A stretch of DNA of 64,000 bases, from the NCBI GenBank assembly GCA_032622095.1, contig CP136065.1, forward strand, positions 39,497,503-39,561,502. Direction: 5' to 3'. This document shows, piece by piece, positions 1 through 10,127 of this stretch. Numbering within the stretch: the first letter of the stretch is position 1; each line of letters opens with the position of its first letter. Under the pieces are notes generated by a model. It made no database searches. It was given only the letters and a program-made list of their open reading frames with translations, and was not told the origin of the DNA. This DNA is from Siphonodentalium dalli (taxonomy: Eukaryota > Mollusca > Scaphopoda > Gadilida > Siphonodentaliidae). Both the position numbers and the translations under genes were made by a program.

Positions 1-1
1 A

Positions 2-476
2 TGGAAGCTCAGAATGCTTTGTGATTGGTATGTCGAAATGAGTGATAACTGGACTAAACGACAAATTTTCAAGTGTGAAAAACTTTCCAGAAATGGTAAA
101 TTGAATCTATGTTTGGAAGATCAGGTAAGCACCAATTGAACATTTGCGATATATGTTTATTTATGAAATGCTGATTTTTCTCCGATTATTTTGACAGAAA
201 CATGCGAATATTTTGTCAATTTCAAAAGCGTTTCTGTGGATATCCGAGTCCGTTATCAGATCTAAAATATTTACACATGAACTTTGTTTAGTTAACCTGG
301 GTGTTGATGTGGGACATGCGGAATACCAACAAATTATTGTTTATGTTTTACCGGTAGTACCACACGCAAAATATTATCAGGAAGTTCTTTATAAACACTC
401 GGGTTTTAACTGTCTGTTTCCAATATATCAATCCTCGACGACACGAATATTATCTGTGATGTCAATTTACGAATAA
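2..476 (+). CDS. possible two-exon fragment of an unidentified gene
   Basis: I do not recognise this protein. An open frame runs from base 2 to 123 and ends at a good splice donor (CAG/GTAAGC). A pyrimidine-rich stretch ending TTTTGACAG closes a 74-base intron at 197. The second open block (198-476) continues in the same phase 0 frame and ends at a stop near 476. The first exon reads like a folded domain (Trp, Tyr and charged residues, with WYVEMSDNWTKRQIF visible). The second is less convincing because AT-rich DNA can stay open for 90 codons by chance. The 5' part would lie outside the window. Matching phase across the intron is the only real support. Confidence 0.25.
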
Positions 477-1607
477 TTCCATAATATCAAATGACGGAAT
501 TATTTAAGATTGATTATGTGATCGAATTGATGTTATTGTACGCATCAAATGAATCAGACTCATTTTACTTGCAATATTTATCTATTGAAACATTATATTA
601 TATGCGAAACACGTACTCCCGCTCGATTTAGGGTAGGTGAGAAGTAGATGTGGGTTATGAGACACACATTTACACAAGCTGGTCAGTGCGCGCGTAATCG
701 GCGTTTATAAAAGAAAATTACCAGACATTTGTACATTAACGTAATTTTTTTAATGAATCCGTGTGAAATATATATTACTGAAATATATCGCCAACATGGG
801 TGCATTGGAACTGTTATGTAGAGTGGGATGTCATAATGACAACAAACTGAATAAAATATTTGATGTTTATTTGAATAACATTTTTTACAGTCATCAACAA
901 CAATTAATTTGTTATTACTATGAATATGGATATGCCACGTACAGCTAATATCACAATTTATCACATAATTAGCCCATAAAACGAGTTTAGTAATTATCGA
1001 TAAGACACACGTGTAATATCAGTGCGTGTGATGACATCACACCATTCTTTAAATGACGTGCGATCGCTGCAGTTTATTATTGTTGTTTTCGATGAATATT
1101 TTGCGTTTATTTGATCATGTGATAAAAGGTATCTCGCACTCGATCTATTTTATACGTAATTTATCAACCTCGTCCACTAAATTTTATTTGAGCCTCGGTA
1201 AAAATCGGTTCAAATCGAATTTAGTAAACTTGGTTGATAAATTCCATATAAAATAGAAACTCATCTGAGATGCTCAATATCTAAAATTAATAAAGTAACA
1301 TGTTTGCGGTTTGTATTTGCCCAATTCTCGGGTCAATTGTTCTGTGTACATGTAACCGTTTACTATTTGATATACATGTATGGAGTCCAAATATTATAAT
1401 GAGAATATTGAACATTAAATTAAAATTTAAAACTTTAGTTGCGTTTTGAACATTAAATTCGAAATTTTAAAGTGATGTGAAACACTCCGGTAGGCTGATC
1501 AAATAGAAATGGAGAATAATCTTGCTGAAAGTAGTTATTTTTACAAATATTATATCCAAATTGACAAAACACACCGTAATTCATATATATTCATTAAATA
1601 CAGTGAC
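477..1607. other. no gene seen
   Basis: AT-rich sequence with short chance ORFs on both strands. I see no domain, splice-supported exon or repeat that I can name. Confidence 0.5.
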
Positions 1608-2389
1608 CACGGATATAAAGGCCATAGACACAGATAAACAAACATGCATATATACTTCAATATATGAAATTGTTTTTTATTATAAAAGATTTGATCTGAC
1701 AATTCTTTATTCATTGACGAAATCAATCCGGGCCAAATATACCCTAAAAATGCATACCGCAAGTAATCCTGCGGCAACTCTTTGATGTCGCGGACTATTC
1801 ACACCTCCCGCTCTGTCCCTGAACAGAGTAGGTGCCTCTCTGCAATGGGATGCAGACCACAGGGTAAACACTGCTGACCACGCTATTAACATGGATGACC
1901 ACGGCATGAACACGACTTCAACACGATTGACCACGGAGTACACTCAGAGTGCATAATATGTCTTTAACTTATGAATTTTTGTAATGTTATATCCAATTTT
2001 TCTGCCATTTGTTAGAACACGATATCGCCGAACAAACTACCGAAACCATTTGCGTACATGTAATATGAACAAACACAAGAAAATATTAATGCCAACTAAA
2101 ATAAAATGCGACAACAAAACATGACACGGATATAAAGGCCATAGACACAGATAAACAAATATATATATACATATATATATATAATTCAATATATGAAATT
2201 GTTTTTTATTATAAAAGATTTTATCTGACAATTCTTTATTCATTGACGAAATCAATCCGGGCCAAATATACCCGAAAAAATCCTACCGCAAGTAATACAG
2301 CGGCAACTCTTTGATGTCGCGGATTATTCACACCTCCCGCACTGTCCCTGAAAAGAGTAGGTGCCGCTCTGCATTGGGGTGCAGACCAC
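1608..2389. repeat. ~255 bp direct duplication (1608-1860 and 2125-2389)
   Basis: Two blocks share most of their sequence in the same order: a CACGGATATAAAGGCC start, a stretch ending in TTTTTTATTATAAAAGAT, the string GACAATTCTTTATTCATTG, and a GC-richer tail with TTTGATGTCGCGGA and TGCAGACCAC. The second copy carries an inserted TA microsatellite near 2160-2185. The antisense ORFs found in both copies are repeat-derived and similar to each other, so I do not call them genes. Confidence 0.8.
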
Positions 2390-2750
2390 GCCGTAAACAC
2401 GGTTGACCACGCTATTAACACGACTTCAACACGGATGACCACGGCGTGCAATCAGATGACCACGGCATGTACACGCCGTGTTCAGACCGTTTTTGAACAC
2501 GCTGGCCATTTTGCCGTAATTGATTACGCTAAGAACACGACTTCAACACGGATGACCACGGTGTGAACTCGGGTGACCACGGCATGTACACGCCGTGTTC
2601 AAACCGTTTTTGAACACGCTGGCCATTTTTCTGAAGTTGACCACGCTAAGACCACGTGCGATTTTTCCGTGTTTTTTCCGTGTTAAAATGTTGGCCACGC
2701 GTGGTTTTGAAAAAAACACGGGCCTTGTACTGTATAAGAGAATGCATGGC
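1856..2750. repeat. degenerate ACCACG/AACACG repeat tract
   Basis: The words GACCACG, AACACG and TTGACCACG recur every 10-25 bases from 1856 to 1945 and again from 2386 to 2700. Within the tract a 56-base block (2458-2513) is repeated almost exactly at 2575-2630; both contain ACACGCCGTGTTC, a short palindrome. The tract looks like an eroded minisatellite with hairpin potential. Confidence 0.7.
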
Positions 2751-3003
2751 ATAATATCTTGTAATAAAATATTGAATAAATATTAAAATTAGGAGCTCCC
2801 TTCTCTTGATCTAATGGTCTAATATTTTATATTCATTTTATTTTAGTAAATGTAATTGGTTTTGGAAAAAAAAATTGAACAAATCTGAAAATTCCCCCCT
2901 CCCAAACCATTGTGGGGACATCCCTTGCGAGAATAGGACATGTGAGATTTATTTGGATGCCTGACTACATTGGCCTAACAATATTTCCTTGACCTTGAAC
3001 CCC

Positions 3004-3040
3004 AGTGCATTCTCTTATATATAAGAGAATGCACTGGCAC
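3004..3040. repeat. short copy of the GCATTCTCTTATATA palindrome
   Basis: An almost perfect palindrome built from GTGCATTCTCTTATATA and its reverse complement. It is the shortest copy of a hairpin module that recurs at 21.5, 39.6, 39.7, 62.1 and 62.3 kb. Half copies lie near 2735 and 22650. Confidence 0.75.
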
Positions 3041-3345
3041 AGGTTCTTTAGGCCACTGTTTTTTTATTAGTTGGTTAGCAGATTTTTTTCTGGAAAAGTT
3101 GGGTCGGTCGGTCGGAAAAAAAAGGAAAACACTCTAATTTCAAATAAAAGGAAAATGGTCTGAAAATAACTTTGTATCATATATATTATCTCACATCTAT
3201 TTTTGGCATCTCAATATACAGCAATATACTTAATCTGACTAGAAAAACAAGGTTGATATATGTTTGTAATCACTTTTAATACTCTTTAAACATAACATAG
3301 CGAAAACAAAAAAACAAAAAAACAAAACTAGATGTTGATTTTAAT

Positions 3346-3503
3346 TGACATTATACAGTATATACATTTTACATACTATATGAATTTAATATAATATAGT
3401 GCCATAGAGGTGTAATATATATGTGAATTTATATTACATCTATGTGGCACTATATTATATCAAATGTGTATAATATGTAAAATATACTCTGCTATAAATG
3501 TCA
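3346..3503. repeat. 158 bp foldback nested in the Harbinger-like element
   Basis: The stretch starts TGACATTATACAGTATAT and ends with its imperfect complement ATATACTCTGCTATAAATGTCA, and the middle folds on TAATATAGTGCCATAGAGGTGTAATAT against ATATTACATCTATGTGGCACTATA. It is a hairpin-type MITE; a target-site duplication is not clear. Confidence 0.65.
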
Positions 3504-3577
3504 AATAAAATCGTCAACTCAACAACCGTGAGCATAATACAAACTTTCCATTTAATAACAAACTATTCAAACAGTTC

Positions 3578-4186
3578 TTATGTGTTTAAAGTATAGAAGA
3601 GAGGTGATATGATTGAAGTCAACAAGATCATATGGGACTTATACATTGTATAAAAAATTTTCACAGACCAAACTAAATTCTTCAATTGAGCTACATACAT
3701 TGGAACTAGAAGACATGCATTTAAATTTAAGCAAGCAATTCTCTCAAATGAGAGTGTAAGACAGCAATGTACTTGTATCCAAATGAACTGAGGGCTGACA
3801 CCGGAACGTCGGGTTCCTCGATTTCGGTGACCCCCCTCAGTAAATTGTTCGGTTAGACCACCAAAGTAGCCACGACGAATCAATGCATCGTCCTCGACAA
3901 ACGAGAACAGCTCTCGAACTGTTATTTCGGGATAAACACATTTCAGCTGTTTTCTTATGGTCTTGTTTTCCGAAATGACAACTGCACACAGATATACTTT
4001 CGCTATTTCGAAAAACGAAAGTAGCCTAGCGTTGTTACTGGAGTGACTTCGAGATCGGCTGCAGCTTCGGTCACAGCCGATAATGGAAATAAGTCTGCGC
4101 ATGTCCATATCCGAGGAATCTCGAACGACTATTTGACCGTGGCTACAGCCGCAACGAATGTCACTTTCAATATCCACTACAAACAT
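3578..4186 (-). CDS. unidentified 202-codon ORF carried by the Harbinger-like element
   Basis: This is the longest ORF of the element and begins with ATG at 4186. I do not recognise the product. The first ~135 residues look coding (balanced charge, DMDMRR, a Ser/Arg-rich patch around residue 45, then KVYLCAVVISENKTIRKQL and VRELFSFVEDDALIRRGYF). The last ~60 residues are hydrophobic and look like run-through into non-coding DNA, so the true end or a splice donor may lie near 3790. It has no zinc-binding or DDE motif. It may be an accessory (Myb-like or structural) ORF of the transposon or a captured exon. Confidence 0.4.
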   Translation of the reverse strand: MFVVDIESDIRCGCSHGQIVVRDSSDMDMRRLISIIGCDRSCSRSRSHSSNNARLLSFFEIAKVYLCAVVISENKTIRKQLKCVYPEITVRELFSFVEDDALIRRGYFGGLTEQFTEGGHRNRGTRRSGVSPQFIWIQVHCCLTLSFERIACLNLNACLLVPMYVAQLKNLVWSVKIFYTMYKSHMILLTSIISPLFYTLNT

Positions 4187-4848
4187 GAATTCTCCGTAAT
4201 TTAATCATCGAATTTGAGGGTCTGGTATCATAAATGATATAGGGTTATCTGTTGATCAGACCCAATGCTGTATATTTTATACTTTAAAGGCATTAATTAT
4301 ATATACGATCGGTTATATGGACGAGGCATATAAAAAGAAAAAAAGCATCGACATTCAGAATTAACTATAACCTCCAACTTTCCAAAAATAGTTTCATAAA
4401 ATTAGATAGATATGTGTTTTCCTAAAGTAACCATCGAACCCAAAGATACAAATCTACACGTATTAACTACAGATTAACTTTTTCATTCAATCAATCATCG
4501 TCCGCCTTTGTCATTTATTTAGTGGCCGCCATGTTTGATTTGATCGGTAGTACGGGAACTCGCAACCAGGATTTTTGTGGAAACGTGATCTCGAAGTACT
4601 CTAGATTACCTAGTAGCGGAAGTGATGCAGAAAACACGAATGCGAAACGTCGCCAAAATTAATCCGTCCCTGCAAACAAACAAGCGATCTTTTTTCATTT
4701 TTTTAATAAAATAAAATTTTGAGTGCGGAAAAAACGGGTTGGCGGCAATAAAAAAAGTTCTAAACACAATTTGATTTTTTTCTAAAAACCGAAAAAAACG
4801 AGTCGGCGGATCCGCGAACCAACTAATAACAAAAAAAAAGTGGCCTTA

Positions 4849-6047
4849 TTGCTGCACCAGCACAGCTCCGGTCATGAAATGGTTAATACTGACTACTAAT
4901 AATAAGCTTGTAAACTGTCAGAGGTACATTTGAATTTGAGATTACACTAAACACATTGGATTAAATTTCATTCATTCAGCTCACTATCAGCCACAAGGCA
5001 TGTGGATATTGAGATATAATGACTGGACAAACAGCCAAGAGAAGTAAGGCCAGTTACACATTGGATGTCAAATAGCTACTACAGCTGGTGTCAAAAGACT
5101 TTTAATGACGTGAACTAAATGAGGATCTGGTCAAGTGTGGGGTGGCAGGGACAGGTGGTGGTAGTGGGGGGGATGGGGTGTGGTGTGTCTAAAAAAAATC
5201 AAAGGTTAAAATGAAAAAAATTATTTTTATTATTTTGTTTTTCATTTTTCATTTTGAAATTAATTTATTTTTATTTAATTGAGCAAGGATTTCAATTAAT
5301 TTTGTTGTTGTTACGAGTTGTACATGGCTCTGCCTCTATTTGGCCTAGTGACCTCATTTGAACAAATGTGAACCCCAGTCACCAAGGACCCTCCATACCA
5401 AATATAAGCTAAAACGGCCCAATGGTTCTCAAGAAGTCATTCTAAAAATAACTATGGATGAATAGAGTTATGGTCCTGGTTTCACAACTAATTGACCTGG
5501 TGACTACATTTGAACAAATCTGAATGTGAGTCACCTAGGGAACATCCACACCAAATATGAACACGTTTGGTCTTATAATTTTGGAGAAGACAATTCTTGA
5601 CAGACAGACAGACAGACGGACAGACAGATGAGGAGTGATGACTATAGCTCCACCGGAGACTTTATCTCAGGTGAGCTAAAAAGCTCTGACAAGGTTGCAT
5701 CGGTGGAAGGACGGACCGACAGACAGACGGACAAGCTGATTCCCATTATACTTCATAACTTTATTAAGGGGGATAAAAAAATTCAGCAGCCAACTCGTGG
5801 ATCCGGTGTCAGGAGACGTAAAATTTGGCGTTCTTGTACATATTAAATTAATGACACGATTGCTTTCATGACTATAACATACAGTACATGTATGGGAAGC
5901 TCTCTGGACATATTGCAGCTGACCTATGGATTGTGAAAATGATGTAATAGAGACATTTTGACAACACTTGTTGCAAATTGATGAATTGTGTGTCTTGAAA
6001 GACATGTATACATCATGTGCCTACATACCACGTTGTTCTCTTGATAT
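4849..6047. repeat. non-coding stretch with a GACA/GACGG microsatellite repeat
   Basis: No gene is visible. From about 5330 to 5770 there is an interspersed repeat with phrases such as CCTAGTGACCTCATTTGAAC, two diverged internal copies (5345-5440, 5490-5560) and a GACAGACAGACGGACAGAC microsatellite at 5599-5630 and 5712-5730. This organisation resembles mollusc tandem/Helitron-like repeats that end in a GACGG-type microsatellite. Confidence 0.5.
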
Positions 6048-7541
6048 TTATAGCTGACCCACGTATGATGTGATAGAGTCATTCGCCGCATTTGAAACCA
6101 TGAAGCACATCCTGGTAGGGTTGACACATATTCCGACGGGATCGGTTACTGATATGACTGAGCGACTACGTTGTCCGTCACGGCTCAGTTCCATTACGTC
6201 ATGACTGGTATAGTTGCAGACGTAAATATTGGCTCCAAACACGCACACACCAATCGGACTAGTTCCGCCGCTCGGTATCGATCTGAGATGTGTCGCAAGA
6301 TTCTGGGACAACACTATCACCTCAAATGCTCGAATATCCGTAACAAACAAGGCGTCGGCCTCCGGTGATACAGCCACGCACCATGGTTTCTGGAAGGCAT
6401 GTGATGACTGAGCAATGACCTTACCACTCGTTGTTATCGCACGCACGCAGCGATCATTGGGACATGCAACGATTAATCTGCCCCCAACAAAAACGATACC
6501 TACACAACTTCCGGATACAGGAAACATTGTTTGATGACTGAGATCTGAGGTTTGAAACACCGATATCTGTTTTGGTTCCTCATGCGTTACGTAGACGCGA
6601 TCATTCAGAGAACAGACACCATATGGCTGGTAATTGAGTGTGACAAACTTAGTTATTATACCGCTTTGAGTTACCACCCGGAGCGTGTTCGGATTGTAGG
6701 ATGCAATAATTAAATCCGATGTCGGAGTATCGTGGAGGAATGTCATGACCGACTGAGTTCCGCCGTAGGAGAAGTCTAATTCCTTTATTAGTTGACTGAT
6801 TGGCTTCTGACAAATACCGATAACACAGGAATCGTTCAAAATTTTCTCTACTGAATCAAAAACACCTTTATTGATGACCGTCTCGTAATCTATCGGGGAC
6901 AAGTCTTCGAAATCGCTGAGTAGAGCCTTTGAATTGGATATAGCTTGATGAAGCTTTATCGAGCGCTTGTTAAGAGCCTTAGCCCTTTTTGGAGCAGATA
7001 CTTCTGAAGTCCCTGTGGCATGTGATTCGACAGGAACGTCCTCTCCTCCTGGGTTTATTGCCGCCCCTTCGCATGAACGTGATTCTGCATCTTGTTCTGG
7101 CGACAGCTCAACTTGTCTCTCTTTCTTCAGTTCGGACAGAACATTTACCACCTTACCCACGCACTGTGCAGCTAACTTGTGCTTTGACATAGTCTCTTTC
7201 ACACGATTGAGCGCATGCTTCTCACAATCATCAACAATCTGGCGAACCAGAGAAAATAAATTCTGTACCTCCATTATCATATCGCTCTCTCTTCCATTCT
7301 GTTTGGTCAGCCAACTGGGAACAGATTCCTGCATATCATGTGCCGCTGAGATTAATTTATCAAGACTCAATTCGTATTCTTTGACATCTGCCGCTAGTTT
7401 TGCTGTTGCCTTCGACAGAATTTTGAGTTGACATTTTGGATATGCAACTGAATGACACGAGTCACAGCATGGTATGAAGTGGGTGCCACAGAATGAGTTA
7501 ATAGGTTTGGAGTGCAGCTCACAAACTTCAGCGGCTGACAT
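6048..7541 (-). CDS. B-box / coiled-coil / NHL-like beta-propeller protein (TRIM-like, no RING)
   Basis: A single-exon ORF of 497 residues from ATG at 7541. Residues 7-37 form a B-box type 2 zinc finger (C7, H10, C18, H21, C26, C29, H30, C37; the usual final His pair is altered). Residues ~40-150 are helical and likely coiled coil. Residues ~150-200 are acidic, Pro/Ser/Lys-rich and probably disordered. Residues ~255-497 carry repeated strand motifs (PYGVCSLNDRVYVTH, CVGIVFVGGRLIVAC, PWCVAVSPEADALFVTD, PIGVCVFGANIYVCN, PVGICVNPTRMCFMV), i.e. a six-bladed NHL/YncE-type propeller. Such proteins are RING-less TRIM relatives, often expanded in bivalves and linked to RNA binding, ubiquitin regulation or innate immunity; that role is inferred. 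A pyrimidine-rich CAG lies just 5' of the ATG, so a 5'-UTR intron is likely. A CRE palindrome lies 257 bases upstream. It is intact, unlike almost every other ORF here. Confidence 0.85.
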   Translation of the reverse strand: MSAAEVCELHSKPINSFCGTHFIPCCDSCHSVAYPKCQLKILSKATAKLAADVKEYELSLDKLISAAHDMQESVPSWLTKQNGRESDMIMEVQNLFSLVRQIVDDCEKHALNRVKETMSKHKLAAQCVGKVVNVLSELKKERQVELSPEQDAESRSCEGAAINPGGEDVPVESHATGTSEVSAPKRAKALNKRSIKLHQAISNSKALLSDFEDLSPIDYETVINKGVFDSVEKILNDSCVIGICQKPISQLIKELDFSYGGTQSVMTFLHDTPTSDLIIASYNPNTLRVVTQSGIITKFVTLNYQPYGVCSLNDRVYVTHEEPKQISVFQTSDLSHQTMFPVSGSCVGIVFVGGRLIVACPNDRCVRAITTSGKVIAQSSHAFQKPWCVAVSPEADALFVTDIRAFEVIVLSQNLATHLRSIPSGGTSPIGVCVFGANIYVCNYTSHDVMELSRDGQRSRSVISVTDPVGICVNPTRMCFMVSNAANDSITSYVGQL

Positions 7542-7542
7542 G

Positions 7543-7551
7543 ACTTACCTG
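7543..7551 (-). promoter_or_regulatory. splice-like CAGGTAAGT directly upstream of the TRIM-like ATG
   Basis: On the minus strand the nine bases before TC-ATG are a perfect 5' splice-site consensus, CAG/GTAAGT. They are preceded by ATTTTATTTTT, so the same CAG can serve as a 3' splice site. As acceptor it would join a UTR exon to the coding exon; as donor it would remove the start codon. Which is used cannot be told from sequence. Confidence 0.45.
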
Positions 7552-7797
7552 AAAAATAAAATTGTTCCACTATTTATCTCTTGTTAGAAGTTACAATTTC
7601 CCCCATAGGGACAGATATTATAATCTCTGTATTGCACATTGAAAGATAGCAACACTACCTAAATGGGAGGCAAATGCATGATGCATCACAAAAATTGATG
7701 AAATTATTCTAATATGTAACCAGTCACACTTGAGGGTAGTCCAAGTCTTTAAAAAAAAAAAGCATCTTGTCATCCCAATATCTTACTCTCTCCTGCC

Positions 7798-7823
7798 AAA
7801 TAAACGTGACGTCACGTTTATTT
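7798..7823. promoter_or_regulatory. 26 bp perfect palindrome centred on a CRE (TGACGTCA)
   Basis: The palindrome AAATAAACGTGAC / GTCACGTTTATTT has no mismatch and contains the full CREB/ATF site at 7807-7814. It lies 257 bases upstream of the TRIM-like start codon, at a plausible promoter distance. Its promoter role is inferred from position; a repeat-derived palindrome is the alternative, since CATCACGATTATT repeat words follow at 7844-7880. Confidence 0.45.
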
Positions 7824-9490
7824 ATTTAAAGAAAAATACGACAGCATCACGATTATTAGGCGCCATCACGATTATTTAAAGTTCTTGCAAAGTCGCGGAA
7901 TTTTCAGTCAAAAAGTTAGAAAAAACGTGCAGCTCACTAAAAAAAATAGAAGTGCACTTGACAAGTTGACAGGAATGTGGGAGAATCTCATTCCTAACAG
8001 GATTTAGGCCTCTAGATCATGATGTCCGTGTATAAACAGACGGATTATCGCAGTTAATTACAACTCATCAAAGCTTATAATCACACAGTGACAACTAATT
8101 ATCGTTGGGACGGAACCGACTTCTACTATCAAAACGGGACTTAATGCTAAAATCACATCACCAGGCAGGCAGGCTTATATTATAAAATAATCAGTGAAAC
8201 TAATCTGAGTGACAACTGATGAACTAATTTAACTTGACGTGGCCGACTTCTCCAAACAATACTGTTATCGTGACCCAATTATGCGCTATCATGAAGACAC
8301 AGAAGCTGTGAGTCGTGTGCACACATGCGTGACTGGTTTTGGCTATAAATGGAAAGTTACGACACCGCAGTAGCTTCTGTGTGTACACAGGAACATGTAT
8401 TTAAATCTATGCAATAAAGCAATACAATAACATGTCCGTGTATTCAAAGCACAGTTTAATTATGAATGCGATGACTTGGCAACAGTTCCACATTATTAAC
8501 CACAACTTACGTTTTATGTCGGATTTAAGTTTTATGTCGGATTTTAAATAGCCGATGTGCGACATAAGAAAGATAACTCTAATTTACATCTCGAGCGAAA
8601 TATTGATGGATGATGCAACCGATATGCCAACTAATTTCCCGCAAGTTCCACCTTTTACTCATTGTCACTGATCATAATGCCGAACTTTATTTATCATAAA
8701 TAATAATAGAAGTTTCCCCACTATATTTGTTTTTCGCATTATAGAACTGGTTGAATTAATGTGGTCCGTTTTATAAGCTCCATTACAGCATTTCAAACCG
8801 CGCGTTCCGTTATTGTTCCGTTTTTGTTTCCAATCTGGAATTTAAAATAATTCTACAGCAGACGAAAATGGGAAAATTAAAATAGTTTTGTTTTTGTTTG
8901 TGGACCTCAAGATGGGTGAACCTCCTTGGCAGCCTCGCTGTGATTTTGAGAAAGCCGTGCATGCTTCCACCCAACCTGGCTACAATCACCACAGTACTTT
9001 ACCTTACTCAGACTGGTACTAGTACTGTTACCAAATTACTTACTGTCATTATTAAAGGAGCCAATGAGAACAACTTGCATGCATGGGAACTTGCCCAACA
9101 ATGCCAAATTAATTAAGGCCTACATTCTGCTTCATTTATAGTAGAAATATGGTAAAATGCCATCATTGTGCGCCATCACTATTATTTGGCACCATCACTA
9201 TTATTAATAACACCCGAAAATGTGCACCATCACTATTATTTGGCCATCACTATTATTAGGCAGGGGAGAGTAGCTGGTTTCAGTGTATGAGAAGCTTGGA
9301 CTAAGTTGAGGGCATATATCACTCACCTCCCCTGAATTTCAAATTAACAGAGGAACGGGATGAATACTGAATACCAGTTAATGTGGTGGCGGGTTAATAC
9401 AGAATACCAGTTAACTCTTTCACTGCCATGCAGCACCACAGACATATCTGCCACTGCCAAGCATACTATACATGTACTATACATGTACAT
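7824..9490. other. no gene; short interspersed CATCAC(T/G)ATTATT repeats
   Basis: No coding region is supported. CATCACGATTATT occurs twice at 7844-7880, and CATCACTATTATT occurs four times at 9174-9260, so a short repeat family is present at both ends. An imperfect inverted repeat with arms ACACAGAAGCT / AGCTTCTGTGTGT lies at about 8293-8385. Two direct copies of TTTTATGTCGGATTT lie at about 8513-8548. Confidence 0.5.
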
Positions 9491-9494
9491 GTAG

Positions 9495-9842
9495 CATATT
9501 GGTCTGGGGATCGAAAACACACCCCAGTCCACCATTGTCACATGACCACAAACAAGATGGCCACCACCCCAAAATATAAGAAAATTTTAGTATTTCTCAA
9601 TAACTTTCGTATTTGCAGAGATATTGTCATGAAAGTTAACTTAAATTGGTATATAAGTAGGTATCAGTATTGTGAATAGAAAATATGTTCTAGTCCGCCA
9701 ATGTCACATCACTTGACCACAATCATGTGACCACAAAACAAGATGGCGACCATCCCGAAATATAAGATAATGTAAGTATATTGCTGCTAAATATACATAT
9801 TGATTGGGTATTTCTCAATAACTTTTGTATCTGTAAAGGTAT
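9495..9842. repeat. left part of a ~190 bp-monomer satellite split by the LTR element
   Basis: Monomers share CACATGACCACAAACAAGATGGCCACCAC, ATATAAG, TATTTCTCAATAACTTTTGTAT and TGCAGAGATATT. Two monomers lie before the LTR retrotransposon. The interrupted monomer continues at 14427 and two more follow to about 14890. The array is short and its copies are diverged. Confidence 0.75.
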
Positions 9843-10053
9843 TGTTAACAGTGGCCTAAATTTGCATGTAACAAATTTACTATTAATCTGGGTACCACGC
9901 ACCACCAGCGTGTATTTCAATTTCGGCTAATTTATGCATGACCTAATGGTTGCATGACTTTCGCGGCTTTCTCTGCAAACGGCACTCCTCACATAACTAT
10001 TCATTGAGTAAGAGATTAAAACTGAATTCTAATAACGACTTGTGTTATTAACA
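9843..10053 (+). repeat. 5' LTR of the Ty3/gypsy element
   Basis: A 211 bp terminal repeat with TG...CA ends and an internal inverted end pair (TGTTAACA / TGTTATTAACA). It should contain the promoter and polyadenylation signals of the element; I can see no clear TATA box in it. Confidence 0.95.
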
Positions 10054-10064
10054 TGGTGGCAGCG
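10054..10064 (+). promoter_or_regulatory. primer-binding site, likely tRNA-Leu
   Basis: TGGTGGCAGCG starts directly after the 5' LTR. It begins with the TGG that pairs to a tRNA CCA end, and the next bases match the complement of a metazoan tRNA-Leu (AAG/UAG type) ending ...CGCTGCCA. The tRNA match is from memory of the human gene. Confidence 0.7.
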
Positions 10065-10127
10065 TTGTCGTTATAACTAAGTACTATAGTTATACACTAT
10101 ACGGACTCATTCCTCACGGATTGTACT

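Larger units (their letters stand above)
3051..4845. mobile_element. GGCC-ended, TTA-flanked DNA transposon (Harbinger-like)
   Basis: The left end reads GGCCACTG, a T run, then ATTAGTTGGTTAGC. The right end, read backwards, gives GGCCACT, a T run, then ATTAGTTGGTTCGC, so terminal inverted repeats of about 35 bp are plain. Both sides are flanked by TTA (3048-3050 and 4846-4848). Three-base TTA/TAA duplications with GG-starting termini are the signature of PIF/Harbinger elements; superfamily assignment is inference because no DDE transposase is visible. Subterminal tracts contain GTCGGTCGGTCGG on the left and a GGCGGATCCGC-type string on the right. The 1.8 kb element carries one 202-codon ORF on the minus strand and a nested foldback at 3346-3503. 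Confidence 0.75.

Noticed and set aside
6967-7431. 154-codon plus-strand ORF
   Set aside because: It lies wholly within the TRIM-like gene on the opposite strand and has no domain.
7542-9842. tRNA or other structural RNA gene in the non-coding stretch
   Set aside because: I found no A-box/B-box pair or cloverleaf; the hairpins there are repeat-derived.
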